From Megamerina dolium (Eukaryota > Arthropoda > Insecta > Diptera > Megamerinidae): a stretch of 64,000 bases of DNA. The notes beneath the pieces were generated by a model, which was not told the DNA's origin, did no database searches, and worked only from the letters and a program-made list of their open reading frames with translations. The translations under genes were made by a program, and so were the position numbers. This document shows, piece after piece, positions 9,864 through 21,212 of this stretch (position 1 is the first letter of the stretch; each line of letters opens with the position of its first letter). The DNA is taken from contig OY978525.1 of NCBI GenBank assembly GCA_963854835.1, positions 49,045,929-49,109,928 on the forward strand. Direction: 5' to 3'.

Positions 9864-11735
9864 CTAGCGTTCACGGAGAGTCCCTGTTCTGTGCATCATT
9901 CTTCAACCGTTTTGAGTGCACCTCTCATGGTATCGTAAATAGTGTTCAGGAACTTACTACTCACCATTACCGCTATGTAGTCTGCATACCCGATGGTGTG
10001 TATAGCTTTTGAGAAGCTGGAGTAGGGAATCGACCGTGTTGTTCCAAGAGATGGGTGATAGTACGCCCACCTGTGGACATCCTTTGACTACCCTACCTCT
10101 GACTCCCATTTTGAAAGTTGATGGCCGTTTATAATGATTGGGCTGACTTCACGAGTTACAAGGGCCATCCTTGGTTTATCGAAACCAATCTTATTGAAGG
10201 CACCCTCTATATCCATGAAAGTAGACATAGATATCCCTCCACAAAACAGTTCTCTCTTCGCTGCCCGAACTAGTTTGTGCAGGGCCGTTTCAGTGGATTT
10301 GCCAACTCTATATGCAACTCTCATATCTGTTTGCACCCTTGTGAGTGACTTTCCATGGATCTTACGGTCTAGATCTTCCAGAAAATTCACCTCCATCAGG
10401 TAATTCTGCGAATCCCCGATTGTCTCATTTGACGACTAAAAGCCTTTCTTGTCTCCTTTTTCATGGACTCCAGTTCCCCATTTCATCATGAAATGAGTTC
10501 TTGTGCGAGACTTGTGGGTTCGTCGAGTTATCAGATTATCCACCCCGCTCATCACTTTCCGATGTCGGTTTTCTCTGTCCCGTCGTTCCCAGAGATATCC
10601 CACCCATAGTAGGCTTGAGCTTTGGGCCTCGTTTGGATCGACTGACGGCCTTTATAAGTGGCCATCCATCTCTCCGAGGACTTGTTCTTTTCAGTGTTTG
10701 CTTGGAAGTATTATCAACCTCCTTAGGCGAAATTTGTCCAACCTTCCAGCGTCCACCTCAACTGGCTCCTCCTTCGTCTTCGGATGTCGAACTCTTCAAA
10801 GTGGTTCCAGAGCTATCACCCCTAAACCTCTTCTCCAAGTTCTCCACCTCCAAGGTCGACTCATCTTGCAGAAGTCCACTGAGTTGACACGAAATGGTCT
10901 TGTCCAACGACTTCATGGTTTTTTACGTTGCCTCTTCCGCTTTTGCTTCTCCTGTGTTTTTAGCAGGATCCGCTCGGGTTTAGAGACTCCGTCATCGCTT
11001 ATAACTGATGGAGATAATGAATCCACCCCATTCGGAGCTTCTTTGTCCGCACCATCAGAAATCTCACCCAATGTTTAACCTCCAGATCGGATTACATGCC
11101 GATTAAGTGACAACGCCGCCTTTGTCCGCTATCGTCACAACTGACGGTTTAGCCCTTTCAAGAGCAGTTCCGTCAACTACGACAGGTGCGCCACCTAGTT
11201 TTGGATTGGCTTAAAGCTCAGCCTCTTTAGAAGCATTATTACCCGCCAGCCTCTCCACTATTTTGTCCTCCGTGACTATCAGCACCGCTTCGCATGAGGC
11301 AATGCTGTGCGCCATTTCTGGACCTTCTCTTTGAGTTCCAAAAATAAGAGAGAGTGGTGCAGCTAACAGCTCGACCTCTGCTGAAGTCTTATTGTCCGCC
11401 GGTCCACCCGTTATCACCCCTGGAACCCCCACATCTTTATTTTTTTGGAATCAATTTTATTCCCACGAGATGCGCAGAAATGGTCCGCCTGCGCAGAGAT
11501 TCGCTATACGCAGGTACGGCTACTTATTACGGAGGCAGCCAGGCATCCGCAAGCTCACGTTAACGACTGGGCTATTTTTAAAAAGGAGCTCCCAGCCAAG
11601 CTGATCTTCGGCACGGATCGCATAACACTTTGATCCAGCCCCGTTCCTTCGACCATGATAAGAGTACGTTGCCGAATGCTGTACATTTGAAGAGTAACAA
11701 ACACCCACCAACATACCCTTATCTTAGCTAGAAAC
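9864..11735 (-). mobile_element. LOA-type LINE, internally deleted (copy 2)
   Basis: The minus strand matches the LOA-type LINE at 31484-36399: 9864-10440 corresponds to about 33085-34020 (RT), and 10500-11735 to about 35200-36330 (ORF1 and 5' end). The intervening endonuclease region is missing, so this is an internal deletion derivative. The match fades near 11735, short of the 5' end of the longer copy. Confidence 0.8.
9870..10396 (-). pseudogene. LOA-type RT remnant with mutated active site
   Basis: From 10396 down, the frame reads MEVNFLEDLDRKIHGKSLT, then TETALHKLVRAAKREL and STFMDIEGAFNKIGFDK, the RT motif A region. Further down, near 9975, the YADD box of the other copy reads YADY here, because the second aspartate codon became TAC. 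Several frameshifts separate the pieces, and the stretch between MSTF and SPII is shortened relative to the copy at 31484-36399. The ORF1 remnant of the same element lies at about 10500-11080 in broken frames. Confidence 0.7.
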
Positions 11736-12665
<930 letters not shown>

Positions 12666-12756
12666 TAGATCACTATGGTAGCACTGTGCTACTCCTAGAA
12701 AATATTTCGTGGTTGGCAACACGACATTACACTTCCTTTTTCCTATAGATCATCAT

Positions 12757-13490
<734 letters not shown>

Positions 13491-13760
13491 CGAAGACATT
13501 CTGCCCACTATATAAAGGCATGCAACTCATACGACAATGCACAGAGTTCTCCAAATTTACGGCTGAAGAGAGAATACTCTATGTGCCTCAGTTTTGAATT
13601 TGTATAAACTGCTTGGCAACATCGCTTACCTTTGCAGAGTGCCACAGCAAATTCTCATGCCGTCTTTGTGGGAAGCAACATCATTCCCAGTTACACAAAT
13701 CAAAGCGGAATATTCACCGCTATTCACGGAATAGTGAGTGCTGAGCATGACTACGCACAA
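13491..13760 (+). pseudogene. Old BEL gag zinc-knuckle remnant
   Basis: Translation gives CPLYKGMQLIRQCTEF followed by ICINCLATSLTFAECHSKF and SCRLCGKQHHSQLH, the paired zinc knuckle arrangement of BEL/Pao gag proteins, with the second Cys of the first knuckle changed to Tyr and a stop in between. A close relative lies on the minus strand at 54050-55076 (ICANCLATTHTLSKC, SCRFCGKWHNFLLH). The intact BEL element at 13910-21207 inserted just downstream, so this remnant and sequence after 21212 were probably one older BEL copy. Confidence 0.7.
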
Positions 13761-13909
13761 AAGTCTCGATCGGATTACCATGAACATAAAACACTATAAT
13801 TCTAGCTGAGTTAAGAAATTGTCAGAATCAATACGTATTATTTTCTCGTAAATCTTCGATCATCTCTTATATCTTTATGCTTTCCACAAATCCTTCTGTC
13901 CACAGGCGG

Positions 13910-13994
13910 TGTTCGAGCGAGAAGAAGGGGGCAGTATCGACATAGCAGTGAAGCGAGGCGGTTGTGTGGCCACGGAGACGATAAGGAACATACA
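13910..13994 (+). repeat. BEL 5' LTR, 85 bp
   Basis: Starts TGTTCGAGCGAG and ends GGAACATACA. It matches 21123-21207 at 83 of 85 positions (CC versus TG near 13970). It is very short to hold U3, R and U5, yet the TG/CA ends, the adjacent primer site and the flanking duplication all agree on these borders. Confidence 0.85.
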
Positions 13995-13999
13995 TTTTT

Positions 14000-14017
14000 T
14001 GGTCCATCGAGCCGAAG
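14000..14017 (+). other. Primer binding site, tRNA-Tyr type
   Basis: TGGTCCATCGAGCCGAAG lies five bases after the 5' LTR. Eukaryotic tRNA-Tyr ends GGCTCGAAGGA plus CCA, whose complement TGGTCCTTCGAGCC differs at one base. Use of tRNA-Tyr as the minus-strand primer is therefore likely. Confidence 0.75.
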
Positions 14018-14221
14018 GGAATGTTGTACAGGTTTGAAGTATAGGTTACGGGTAAAATGGATATATGTTCGGTATGATTGTATATTAGTGTTGTTGCGAA
14101 CAGAATGTTTTCGGTTAGGTCATTGGTTTAATCTAAATACAGCGCATACGGATAACATTGAATATTCCATTTCCAATGTATATAGTCGATATGATTCGAG
14201 AAACAAAGAACTTACTGTTGG

Positions 14222-14460
14222 TTTTGTTTGTTTCTACTACTTGTGCTGGCATATGCCGCCGCGCGAGATGCATTTCAGCGAATCATGCTATACGAACAGT
14301 TATATGACTGTGTATGCATAGGCGACGGCGCCATTGAAAGCAAATAACATACGGCTGGTTTCATTTGTTTCTCTGTTGTGCTGGCATATGGCGCCGCGCG
14401 ATATGCATTTCAGCGGGTCATCCTATACGAACAGTTATAAGATAGTGTATATTAGATGCG
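14222..14460 (+). repeat. Two-copy direct repeat in the BEL leader
   Basis: A unit of about 100 bp with GTGCTGGCATATG, CGCCGCGCGA, ATGCATTTCAGCG and ATACGAACAGTTATA occurs at about 14225-14325 and again at about 14350-14455, diverged at scattered positions. Confidence 0.75.
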
Positions 14461-14651
14461 TATATAGATAAGGGCATTAGAGTACTGTTGTAGTTCTGTT
14501 ATACTCATTCGTTGATTGGTGAGCGGGCGAACGTAATTCTGTATGATCGTTGAAAAATTTCAACAGTTCTGTATTCACTGCGTACAAGAAAGGTCGCTGG
14601 GTTTAATTGAATTGTCTGGATTGCGTATACAATTAAATAAAATTAAATAGA

Positions 14652-14781
14652 ATGCAAAGATCGAGGAGAGCGAGGGTTTCGACGGGAACAGAGTCGAGTG
14701 GCCCAGCGGCGGGTACAAGCAAACGTGCTAGAGTGTCGATAGAAGAAATATTTAATGGAAAAACAGCCATAAAAGCGAAGG
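14652..14781 (+). CDS. Predicted 5' coding exon of BEL gag
   Basis: ATG at 14652 opens 43 full codons (MQRSRRARVSTGTESS..., SKRARVSIEEIFNGK) before a candidate splice donor G|GTGCGT at 14781/14782. Joined to the acceptor at 15654/15655, the last base of this exon completes a Gly codon and the frame continues into gag without a break. The peptide is basic and has a KRAR patch. Unspliced, the frame ends at a stop near 14831. Several ATG triplets lie upstream in the leader, so how this start is reached is unclear. No transcript evidence is available to me; the exon is an inference from frame, open length and splice signals. Confidence 0.5.
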
Positions 14782-15654
14782 GTGCGTATATTTGTATTCG
14801 CGATGTGTATAGGTACATAATGGTGAACTAAGATGTAACAGCGACATAAGGTCAAATAAATAAACTTCATGATGCGCGATCGTAACTGCGTTCAAATAGT
14901 ATAACTGCGACTTATGTAGCAATTTATCTGCGACTTACTACGGAACATATCCGCGACTTAAGGTTAAACTAGAAGGTGATACGCTGCGCGATAGTAACTG
15001 CGATTTAAATTGTAACTGTGAATTAAATAATAACTGCGATTTAAATGGTAACTGCGATTTAAATAGTAACTGCGATTTGGATGGTAACTGCGTCTTATGT
15101 ACGTAACACGTAACATATCAGCGACTTAAGGCCTTGTGTTACTAGTAATATGGGATCAGCAATCCACTGCGACTTGAGGTGCAACGACTCTGCGACTTGA
15201 AGCACCTTAATGAGAATTTATAGTGGCGTACTATGCTTAGGGCATAGCGGCGATTTGAGTTGCAGGCAATATTAATTAACAATTGCTGATTAAACACTGC
15301 AAGTGCCAGGCGAATATTTATGTAACAATTGATCTGCGACTTGCTACGTAACATATCAGCGGCTTTAGGCCTTGTTAGGCAATTATGTGTTACTAGTAAT
15401 ATGGGATCAGTAATCCACTGCGACTTGAAAGGCAACGACTCGGCGACATGAAGCACCTTAATGAGAATTTATAGTAGCGCATTATGATTAGGGCATAGCG
15501 GTGATTTGAGTAGCTTGCGATAATATTTAACTATTGCTGATCAGGCACTTCAAATGACATGCGAACATTTTAGGGCAACTTATTGAATAATTCTAATACT
15601 GATTAGGCAATTCAGACTTTCTTTAAGCGTCTTTGATGTTCTTTAATTCCTCAG
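14782..15654 (+). other. Predicted intron in the BEL leader, 873 nt
   Basis: Donor GTGCGT at 14782; acceptor with pyrimidine-rich TTCTTTAATTCCTCAG ending at 15654; a CTAAT branch-like motif at about 15593. Removing it fuses the 14652 exon to gag in frame. The apparent gag start MMFFNSS would then be translated acceptor sequence rather than protein. Confidence 0.5.
14880..15545 (+). repeat. Array of CTGCGAYTT words plus a long direct repeat
   Basis: The word TGCGACTT or TGCGATTT recurs more than a dozen times, first as spaced single copies, then as a short tandem of about 20-bp units (AACTGCGATTTAAATRGT) at about 14995-15095. From 15120 a larger unit starting near GGCCTTGTG and containing ACTAGTAATATGGGATCAG is present twice, offset by about 250 bp. 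The whole array lies inside the predicted intron. Confidence 0.8.
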
Positions 15655-17018
15655 GTGGTGGCCGAAAAACCGTGACACGGAGGGAGAAGGAAGCAATAAG
15701 CGTGGAGGACTCCACAGCAAGCATAGAAAATTCGGAAATGGCAATCGTGGTAGAGGGTAGGAATATGCGGGATATAGAGTATATTATATCCCAAATTCAG
15801 CTTCAGTCCGACTGGTTGGCAGCTACTGCATCTGATGATATGAACGTCGAAATTATTAAGACTCGCCTCGATATTTTAACTAAGGCTTGGGAAAGATTTG
15901 AATTGAAATCTTGTGAGTTGCAGCAGTGTTCACGAGATGAGTTGCAACAGGCGGATGATCTCGCACGTGCGCAGGAGGTTGAAGATGTCTACGTCAAGGT
16001 CCGGGCAGAGCTATGTCAGAAAATAAAAGAAATGGAACCAACACCTCCTACAGCATCGTGCAACCACGCTAATAATCATTCACTACAACTTCAATTTGCG
16101 GAATTGCCATTAGCAGATCGGCTTTCAATATTTCGCGGCAACCATCGAGAGTGGATTCAATTTCGAGACGTATTTTCGACTGAGGTGATACAAAATCCCC
16201 ATCTCACGAATCTGCAGCGGCTTCGTCGGCTTCAAAGCTGTGTTAAGGAGGAGGCAGCTAGAGCATTAGGTTATTGGCCGCAGCAAGACAACAGCTTTGT
16301 TGACGCATGGAAAACACTGTGTTTAGCATACGATAATGAGTATTTGTGCCATGCTGTGCATTGCTCAGCAATCTATGATTTGCCAGTTTGGCCAAGGGCT
16401 ACCCATGCCTCGATTCGGAATATGCTTGATGTTACGCGCAACAGCATGCGTATGGTGACGAGACAACTTGAAGCCGAGGAGCAACGCGACTTGTTTATAT
16501 TAACCTTTCTGGAGTCCCGGTTAGACAGCGTGTCCCGTAGTCAGTGGGAGATGGTACGGCCTATAGATCGAATCCCAAATTTGCAAAGAGACTTCTTTTC
16601 TTGGCTTGAGCGTCGCAGTAGCGGACTATTAAATCTCACAACACAGCCTGTCACTAATGACAGCGAGAAGCGAATGAACTCCTTTTCAATGAAGCGCATG
16701 AGGTCGAGCGTTTCATCAACCATTAATTACAAGCCCTGTCTCAACTGCTCCGGAGATCATGCATTCCACCGATGTCCTACGATTGGACGCATGAGTCGTG
16801 AAGGGAAAATTAAACGAATTTTTGAACTGGGTTTGTGCCGAAATTGTTTGCGAAAGGGTCATACTGCGAGAAACTGTTTGTCAAATCGTTGCCCCAGGTG
16901 TGCAAGGGCACCCCACAACAGCATTATTTGCCCGAAGCTATCAACGAACCCTATGGAGGAGGTCCCTCAGAGGTCGATGCTGGCAGCAGTGGAGGCGGGT
17001 CCGAGTGAGGAGCAATAG
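15655..17018 (+). CDS. gag: BEL/Pao gag
   Basis: An uninterrupted frame reaches a TAG at 17016-17018 (461 codons if read from ATG 15633; I prefer exon 2 starting at 15655 because the bases before it look like a splice acceptor). A coiled N-terminal region is followed by the BEL gag core, LSIFRGNHREWIQFRDVF with LRRLQSCVKEEA. The C-terminal part has the knuckles CLNCSGDHAFHRCP, CRNCLRKGHTARNC and CPRCARAPHNSIIC typical of BEL/Pao. The protein builds the virus-like particle and binds element RNA. Pol follows in the same frame after the single TAG. Confidence 0.88.
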
Positions 17019-17024
17019 CAATCA
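17013..17024 (+). promoter_or_regulatory. Candidate leaky stop between gag and pol
   Basis: CAA-TAG-CAA-TCA separates gag from pol in one frame. It satisfies the UAG-CAR-YYA rule for stop-codon readthrough known from tobamoviruses, including the CAA before the stop. Pol has no ATG at its beginning, so readthrough would give a gag-pol fusion at low level. Confidence 0.65.
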
Positions 17025-20000
17025 GTGACCGAAGTGGAGACCGGCCTCGGGGTTTTCAGTACTTTCAATGCGTCAGAGCCATCCGCGCAAGTAGACGGTT
17101 CTACGATGATACAAGGAGGAGCGGGCGAGTCTTATTCTAGTTTATTGGCTACCGCTCAGGTGCGTTTTGTAGCTCATAATGGAATGATGGTGAGAATTCG
17201 TGCAATATGCGACACTGGTGCACAAGTAAACATGATCAGTAAGGATATCGTCACGCATAATCAAATCTATATGTACCGAACAAGAATTGGCGTTTCCTCT
17301 GCTATTGGAGTGGAGTCTCATGTCTGCAACAAATCAATTTCGGGACATTTGATGTCACTTTACAACGATGAGCTTCGGATTTTCCTTAAATGCCTGGTAG
17401 TTCCATCGATCTTAGGGAAAATGTTATTGCCTCAAAAACGCTTACAGATGCAGAGCTTACCCAGCGATATATCCAACCTTCTAGCAGACCCCACTTTCGA
17501 CCAACCAGCACCAGTACAAATGCTGTTGGGGGTGGGTATATGGGCTCAACTGATGCAGGGAAATATGAGGCGATTATCTTCGAGTTTTGTCGCACAAGAG
17601 ACTCGCTTAGGCTGGCTACTTTTTGGCGAGATTCCGACAAACTCAGGCGTTGTTGCGGCTAACATAATGAAGGAGATGGATAGAGCGGAGGACGATCATC
17701 TTGAGTATTTAGTACGACGGTTTTTTGATTCAGAGAGCTTACCAAGCGATGAATCAAATTGGACAGCAGAGCAACAATTGTGCGAAACCCATTTCTTGGA
17801 GACTCACACCTTCGACGCACAGGAAGGGCGCTATGTTGTTCAAATTCCCCTACGACGGGATTGGAATCGCATTGGTTCTAATCGTGTAACAGCCCTGCAA
17901 AGATACTTACGCTTAGAGCAACGATTCAAAAGAGAGCCGGAATTAAAAGAGAAATACCAGACATTCGTAAACGAATATATAGAGAATGACTGGCTAAGGC
18001 TGGCAACGAGACCACCAGAAGGCACATCCTATTATATTCCTCATCATGCAATCATGAAAAAGTTTCGGGTAGTGTTCGATGCCTCATGTTCAACTGATAC
18101 CGGAGTTTCGTTGAACGATGTCCAAATGATCGGGCCCAAATTGCAACGAGACTTAATTGATATCCTTTTGGGATTTCGTCTCCACGCGTATGGTGTATCG
18201 GCAGATATCAAGCAGATGTTTCCTCAGATAAAAATAGCACCGCAACATTGGGACTTGCAGCGAATGTTTTGGAGAAATGAGACAGGGGAAATAGCCGAAT
18301 ATTGGCTCTCTAGAGTGACATTCGGTATGGCGTCAGCACCATTTTGTGCAGTTAGGGCAATGCAGCAGTGTGCTAGAGATAACGCGTCCAGGTGGCCACG
18401 AGGTGCTCAGGCTGTATTGAATAATTTTTATATGGACGACTGCTTGGCCGGTGCTGACACGGAAGAGGAATTGCTGCTCTTATGCCAGCAGATAAAACAG
18501 CTTTTGGCAGCTGGAGGCTTCGAGCTTACTAAATGGCGATCAAATTCGAATAACATGCACCGTTCTATAGGCCGACAATCGGATTCGGACGACGCTTGGT
18601 TGAACACACATATGGAAGCATCAGTGTTGGGTCTTAAATGGACTCCCTCAGCGGACGAGCTGACATTCGCAGTGAAATCATTGCCGGTGGTGGAACCTAC
18701 TTGTTGGACTAAACGGATGATTTTAAGCATCACCGCGCGAATTTATGACCCCATCGGGCTGGCATCACCATTCATAATAAAGGCAAAGGTTTTACTCCAA
18801 AAAATTTGGCAGGAGAAATTAGGTTGGGATACAAGATTACCTGGACCACTGAGGATGGTGTGGCAAAGTATTTTCTCTCAAATGCAACAGTTTAGTAGCC
18901 TTCGTATACCGCGTTGGATAGGATATGCATGATGGCTAAATATAGCTTTACATGGATTTTCCGATGCGTCTACTCGAGCATTCGGAGCGGCCATATATGC
19001 GGTCATACAGGACAATGGAGTAGTGACGTCCAATTTATTGCTAACAAAATCTAGAGTGACGCCCTTACGAACGGAGACTATACCGCGGCTCGAATTGCGT
19101 GCAGCATCGCTACTCAGCGAATTAATGCAGCGCGTGCTATCCAATTGCGAAACTCAGCTTAGCATCAAGGTCAGTTCGGCGATTTGCTGGTCTGACTCTA
19201 TGGTAGTACTGTGCTGGTTGAAACGAGACAGCGGTAGCCTAAAACAATTTGTGGCGAATCGAGTACTTCAGATAAATAAGAACACGGCAAACTGCGAGTG
19301 GAGGTATGTGCCCACCGACGTGAATCCGGCCGATCTGATTTCCAGAGGAATGTCGATGGATGAGTTGATCGCTTCCCAGTTGTGGTGGCGGGGCCCCGAT
19401 TTCCTTCGGCTGCCGGAGGCCATGTGGCCGAAGCTGCCAGAAGGGGTGCACGAAAATATTGAGTTAGAGGTGAAAAAGGAATGCCGCCTGGTAAGGATCG
19501 GGCGAGGAAATATACTTCAATCAGAAGGCAAGACAGAGAGTGATGAGCAATTTATCACAAACGTCGGCGCAATAGTTATAAAGGATGAATCCTTAGTGCA
19601 CCGATACTCGTCGATCACTCGTTTAATAAGAGTAACGGCTTGGGTGTTTAGATTCGCCCAAAATTGTCGAGCATTATTCGCAAACAGACGTAAACTACAT
19701 TTGAGCGTTAAGGAACTCGATGACTCACTGAATTTCTGGATCAGACAAGAGCAATGGGACTATTTCGAAGATGACATTAGACGGCTAAACCATTCTGATC
19801 AGGGCCAAGGTTCAGCGGACGGTGCTCGACTATCGAACGCGATTGCAATATTGGCTCCATTTCTTCAAGATGGTATACTGCGTATGAGTGGGCGCTTACA
19901 AGAAGCAGATTTGCCTGACCGCCAGCGGAATCCCGCGATACTGCTCGGAAAGGGAAGATTGGTTTGGCTCATAGCTCGTTCAATACATTTGAAACTACTA

Positions 20001-21158
20001 CATTGCGGAGCACAGCAGATAATAGCGACATTAAGACGAAATTATTGGGTCATCGGTGTACGAGCGCTAGCAAGGTCTTTGATCAAGAGTTGTATAATGT
20101 GCGAAAGGTTGAGGGCAAAGATGAGCGAACAAATGATGGGAAACCTTCCGGCTTGCCGAGTACGTCCAGCACGCCCATTTCTGCATTCCGGGGTGGATTA
20201 TGCAGGGCCCATACAAGTGCGCCCAGATCGTCGAAGAGGAAATGTGATCATCAAAGGCTATATCGCGGTGTTCGTGTGCATGGTATCCAAAGCTGTACAC
20301 TTAGAATTTCTATCAGATTTGTCTACCAATGCCTTCCTGATGGCATTCATTCGCTTTACCTCACGTTATGGTCACTGTCAGCATCTATGGAGCGATAATG
20401 GCACCAATTTTGTAGGAGCAGAGCGAGAGCTGGGTCGAATGTTTCAGACTTGGCGAACCTCAGACCTCTTAGAGCAACTTTCAGCGCGACAAACCGAGTG
20501 GCACTTCATTACTCCAGCTGCTCCACATCAGGGAGGTCTATGGGAAGCGGCAGTCAAGGCGACCAAGCATCATCTGCGTCGGGTTATGGGGGCTCGACTA
20601 TTGACCATTGAAGCGATACAGACATTACTAGCAGAGATCAGTGCAGTCCTTAATTCACGTCCATTATGTGCCCAAAGCGCAGACCCTCGGGACTTAAATC
20701 CTCTTACACCCGGGCATTTACTAATTGGAGAAGCCTTGGTTCCAACTCTAGGTGAGCAAATTCCAGTAGAACGGCCGGAGAATCGGCTCAGCTATTGGCA
20801 ATCTCGGCAGCTTATGGCGCAAAGATTCTGGAAATTATGGAGCGATAGCTATCTCCACGAGCTTCAACAGCGTCCCAAATGGCAGAAGGCTAGGCAAAAT
20901 ATAAAGATAGGCGACTTGGTGGTCATTAAAAATGAAGCTACCCCACCGACTTTATGGAAAATGGGACGAGTGACCGCATTACATCCAGGCAGCGACGGGT
21001 TAGTCCGCAATGTATCTATTTGGACTGGTCACAACACCATTAGTCGCCCTGTACAGAGGCTTTGTATCCTACCAGTAGAATCTGTTGAGCCTCGAGAAGC
21101 ATCGAGTCTCAAGGCCGGAGGATGTTCGAGCGAGAAGAAGGGGGCAGTATCGACATAG
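17025..21158 (+). pseudogene. pol: BEL/Pao pol (protease-RT-RNase H-integrase), one in-frame TGA
   Basis: The frame continues from gag for about 1,378 codons. Protease: ICDTGAQVNMIS near 17205. RT: FRVVFDASCST, SADIKQMFPQI and catalytic NFYMDDCLAG (YMDD at 18429-18440). RNase H: HGFSDASTRAFG, RLELRAA, CWSDSMVV. Integrase: an HHCC-like region with CIMCERLRA, then GVDYAGP, WSDNGTNF and GGLWEAAVKA as the D, D, E residues. The only break is TGA at 18930-18932 between RT and RNase H, where relatives have Arg or similar; CGA to TGA by CpG decay is plausible. The reading frame ends at 21156-21158, 36 bases inside the 3' LTR. Because of the stop I call it a pseudogene, though it is otherwise complete. 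Confidence 0.9.
21110..21122 (+). other. Purine-rich tract before the BEL 3' LTR
   Basis: AAGGCCGGAGGA directly precedes the LTR start TGTTCG and is the expected position of the plus-strand primer. It is interrupted by two C residues. Confidence 0.5.
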
Positions 21159-21207
21159 CAGTGAAGCGAGGCGGTTGTGTGGTGACGGAGACGATAAGGA
21201 ACATACA
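21123..21207 (+). repeat. BEL 3' LTR, 85 bp
   Basis: Matches the 5' LTR at 83 of 85 bases, ends in TACA, and is followed at once by the duplicated GGCGG. The final codons and stop of pol lie inside it. Confidence 0.85.
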
Positions 21208-21212
21208 GGCGG

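Larger units (their letters stand above)
13910..21207 (+). mobile_element. Nearly intact BEL/Pao retrotransposon with 85-bp LTRs
   Basis: A 7.3-kb LTR retrotransposon flanked by the 5-bp repeat GGCGG at 13905-13909 and 21208-21212. The two LTRs (13910-13994, 21123-21207) are 85 bp, start TGTT, end TACA and differ at two bases. A primer binding site follows the 5' LTR by five bases; a purine-rich tract precedes the 3' LTR. Internal order is long leader, gag, protease, RT, RNase H, integrase, the BEL/Pao order. The only lesion seen in pol is one in-frame TGA. Two LTR differences imply a recent insertion. There is no envelope gene. Confidence 0.9.

Noticed and set aside
13962..14321. 119-residue frame starting just inside the BEL 5' LTR
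   Set aside because: It spans the LTR end, the primer binding site and a duplicated leader segment, with no motif; it is not in frame with gag.
14880..15545. CRISPR-like array
   Set aside because: The repeated words are short, unequally spaced and inside a eukaryotic retrotransposon leader.
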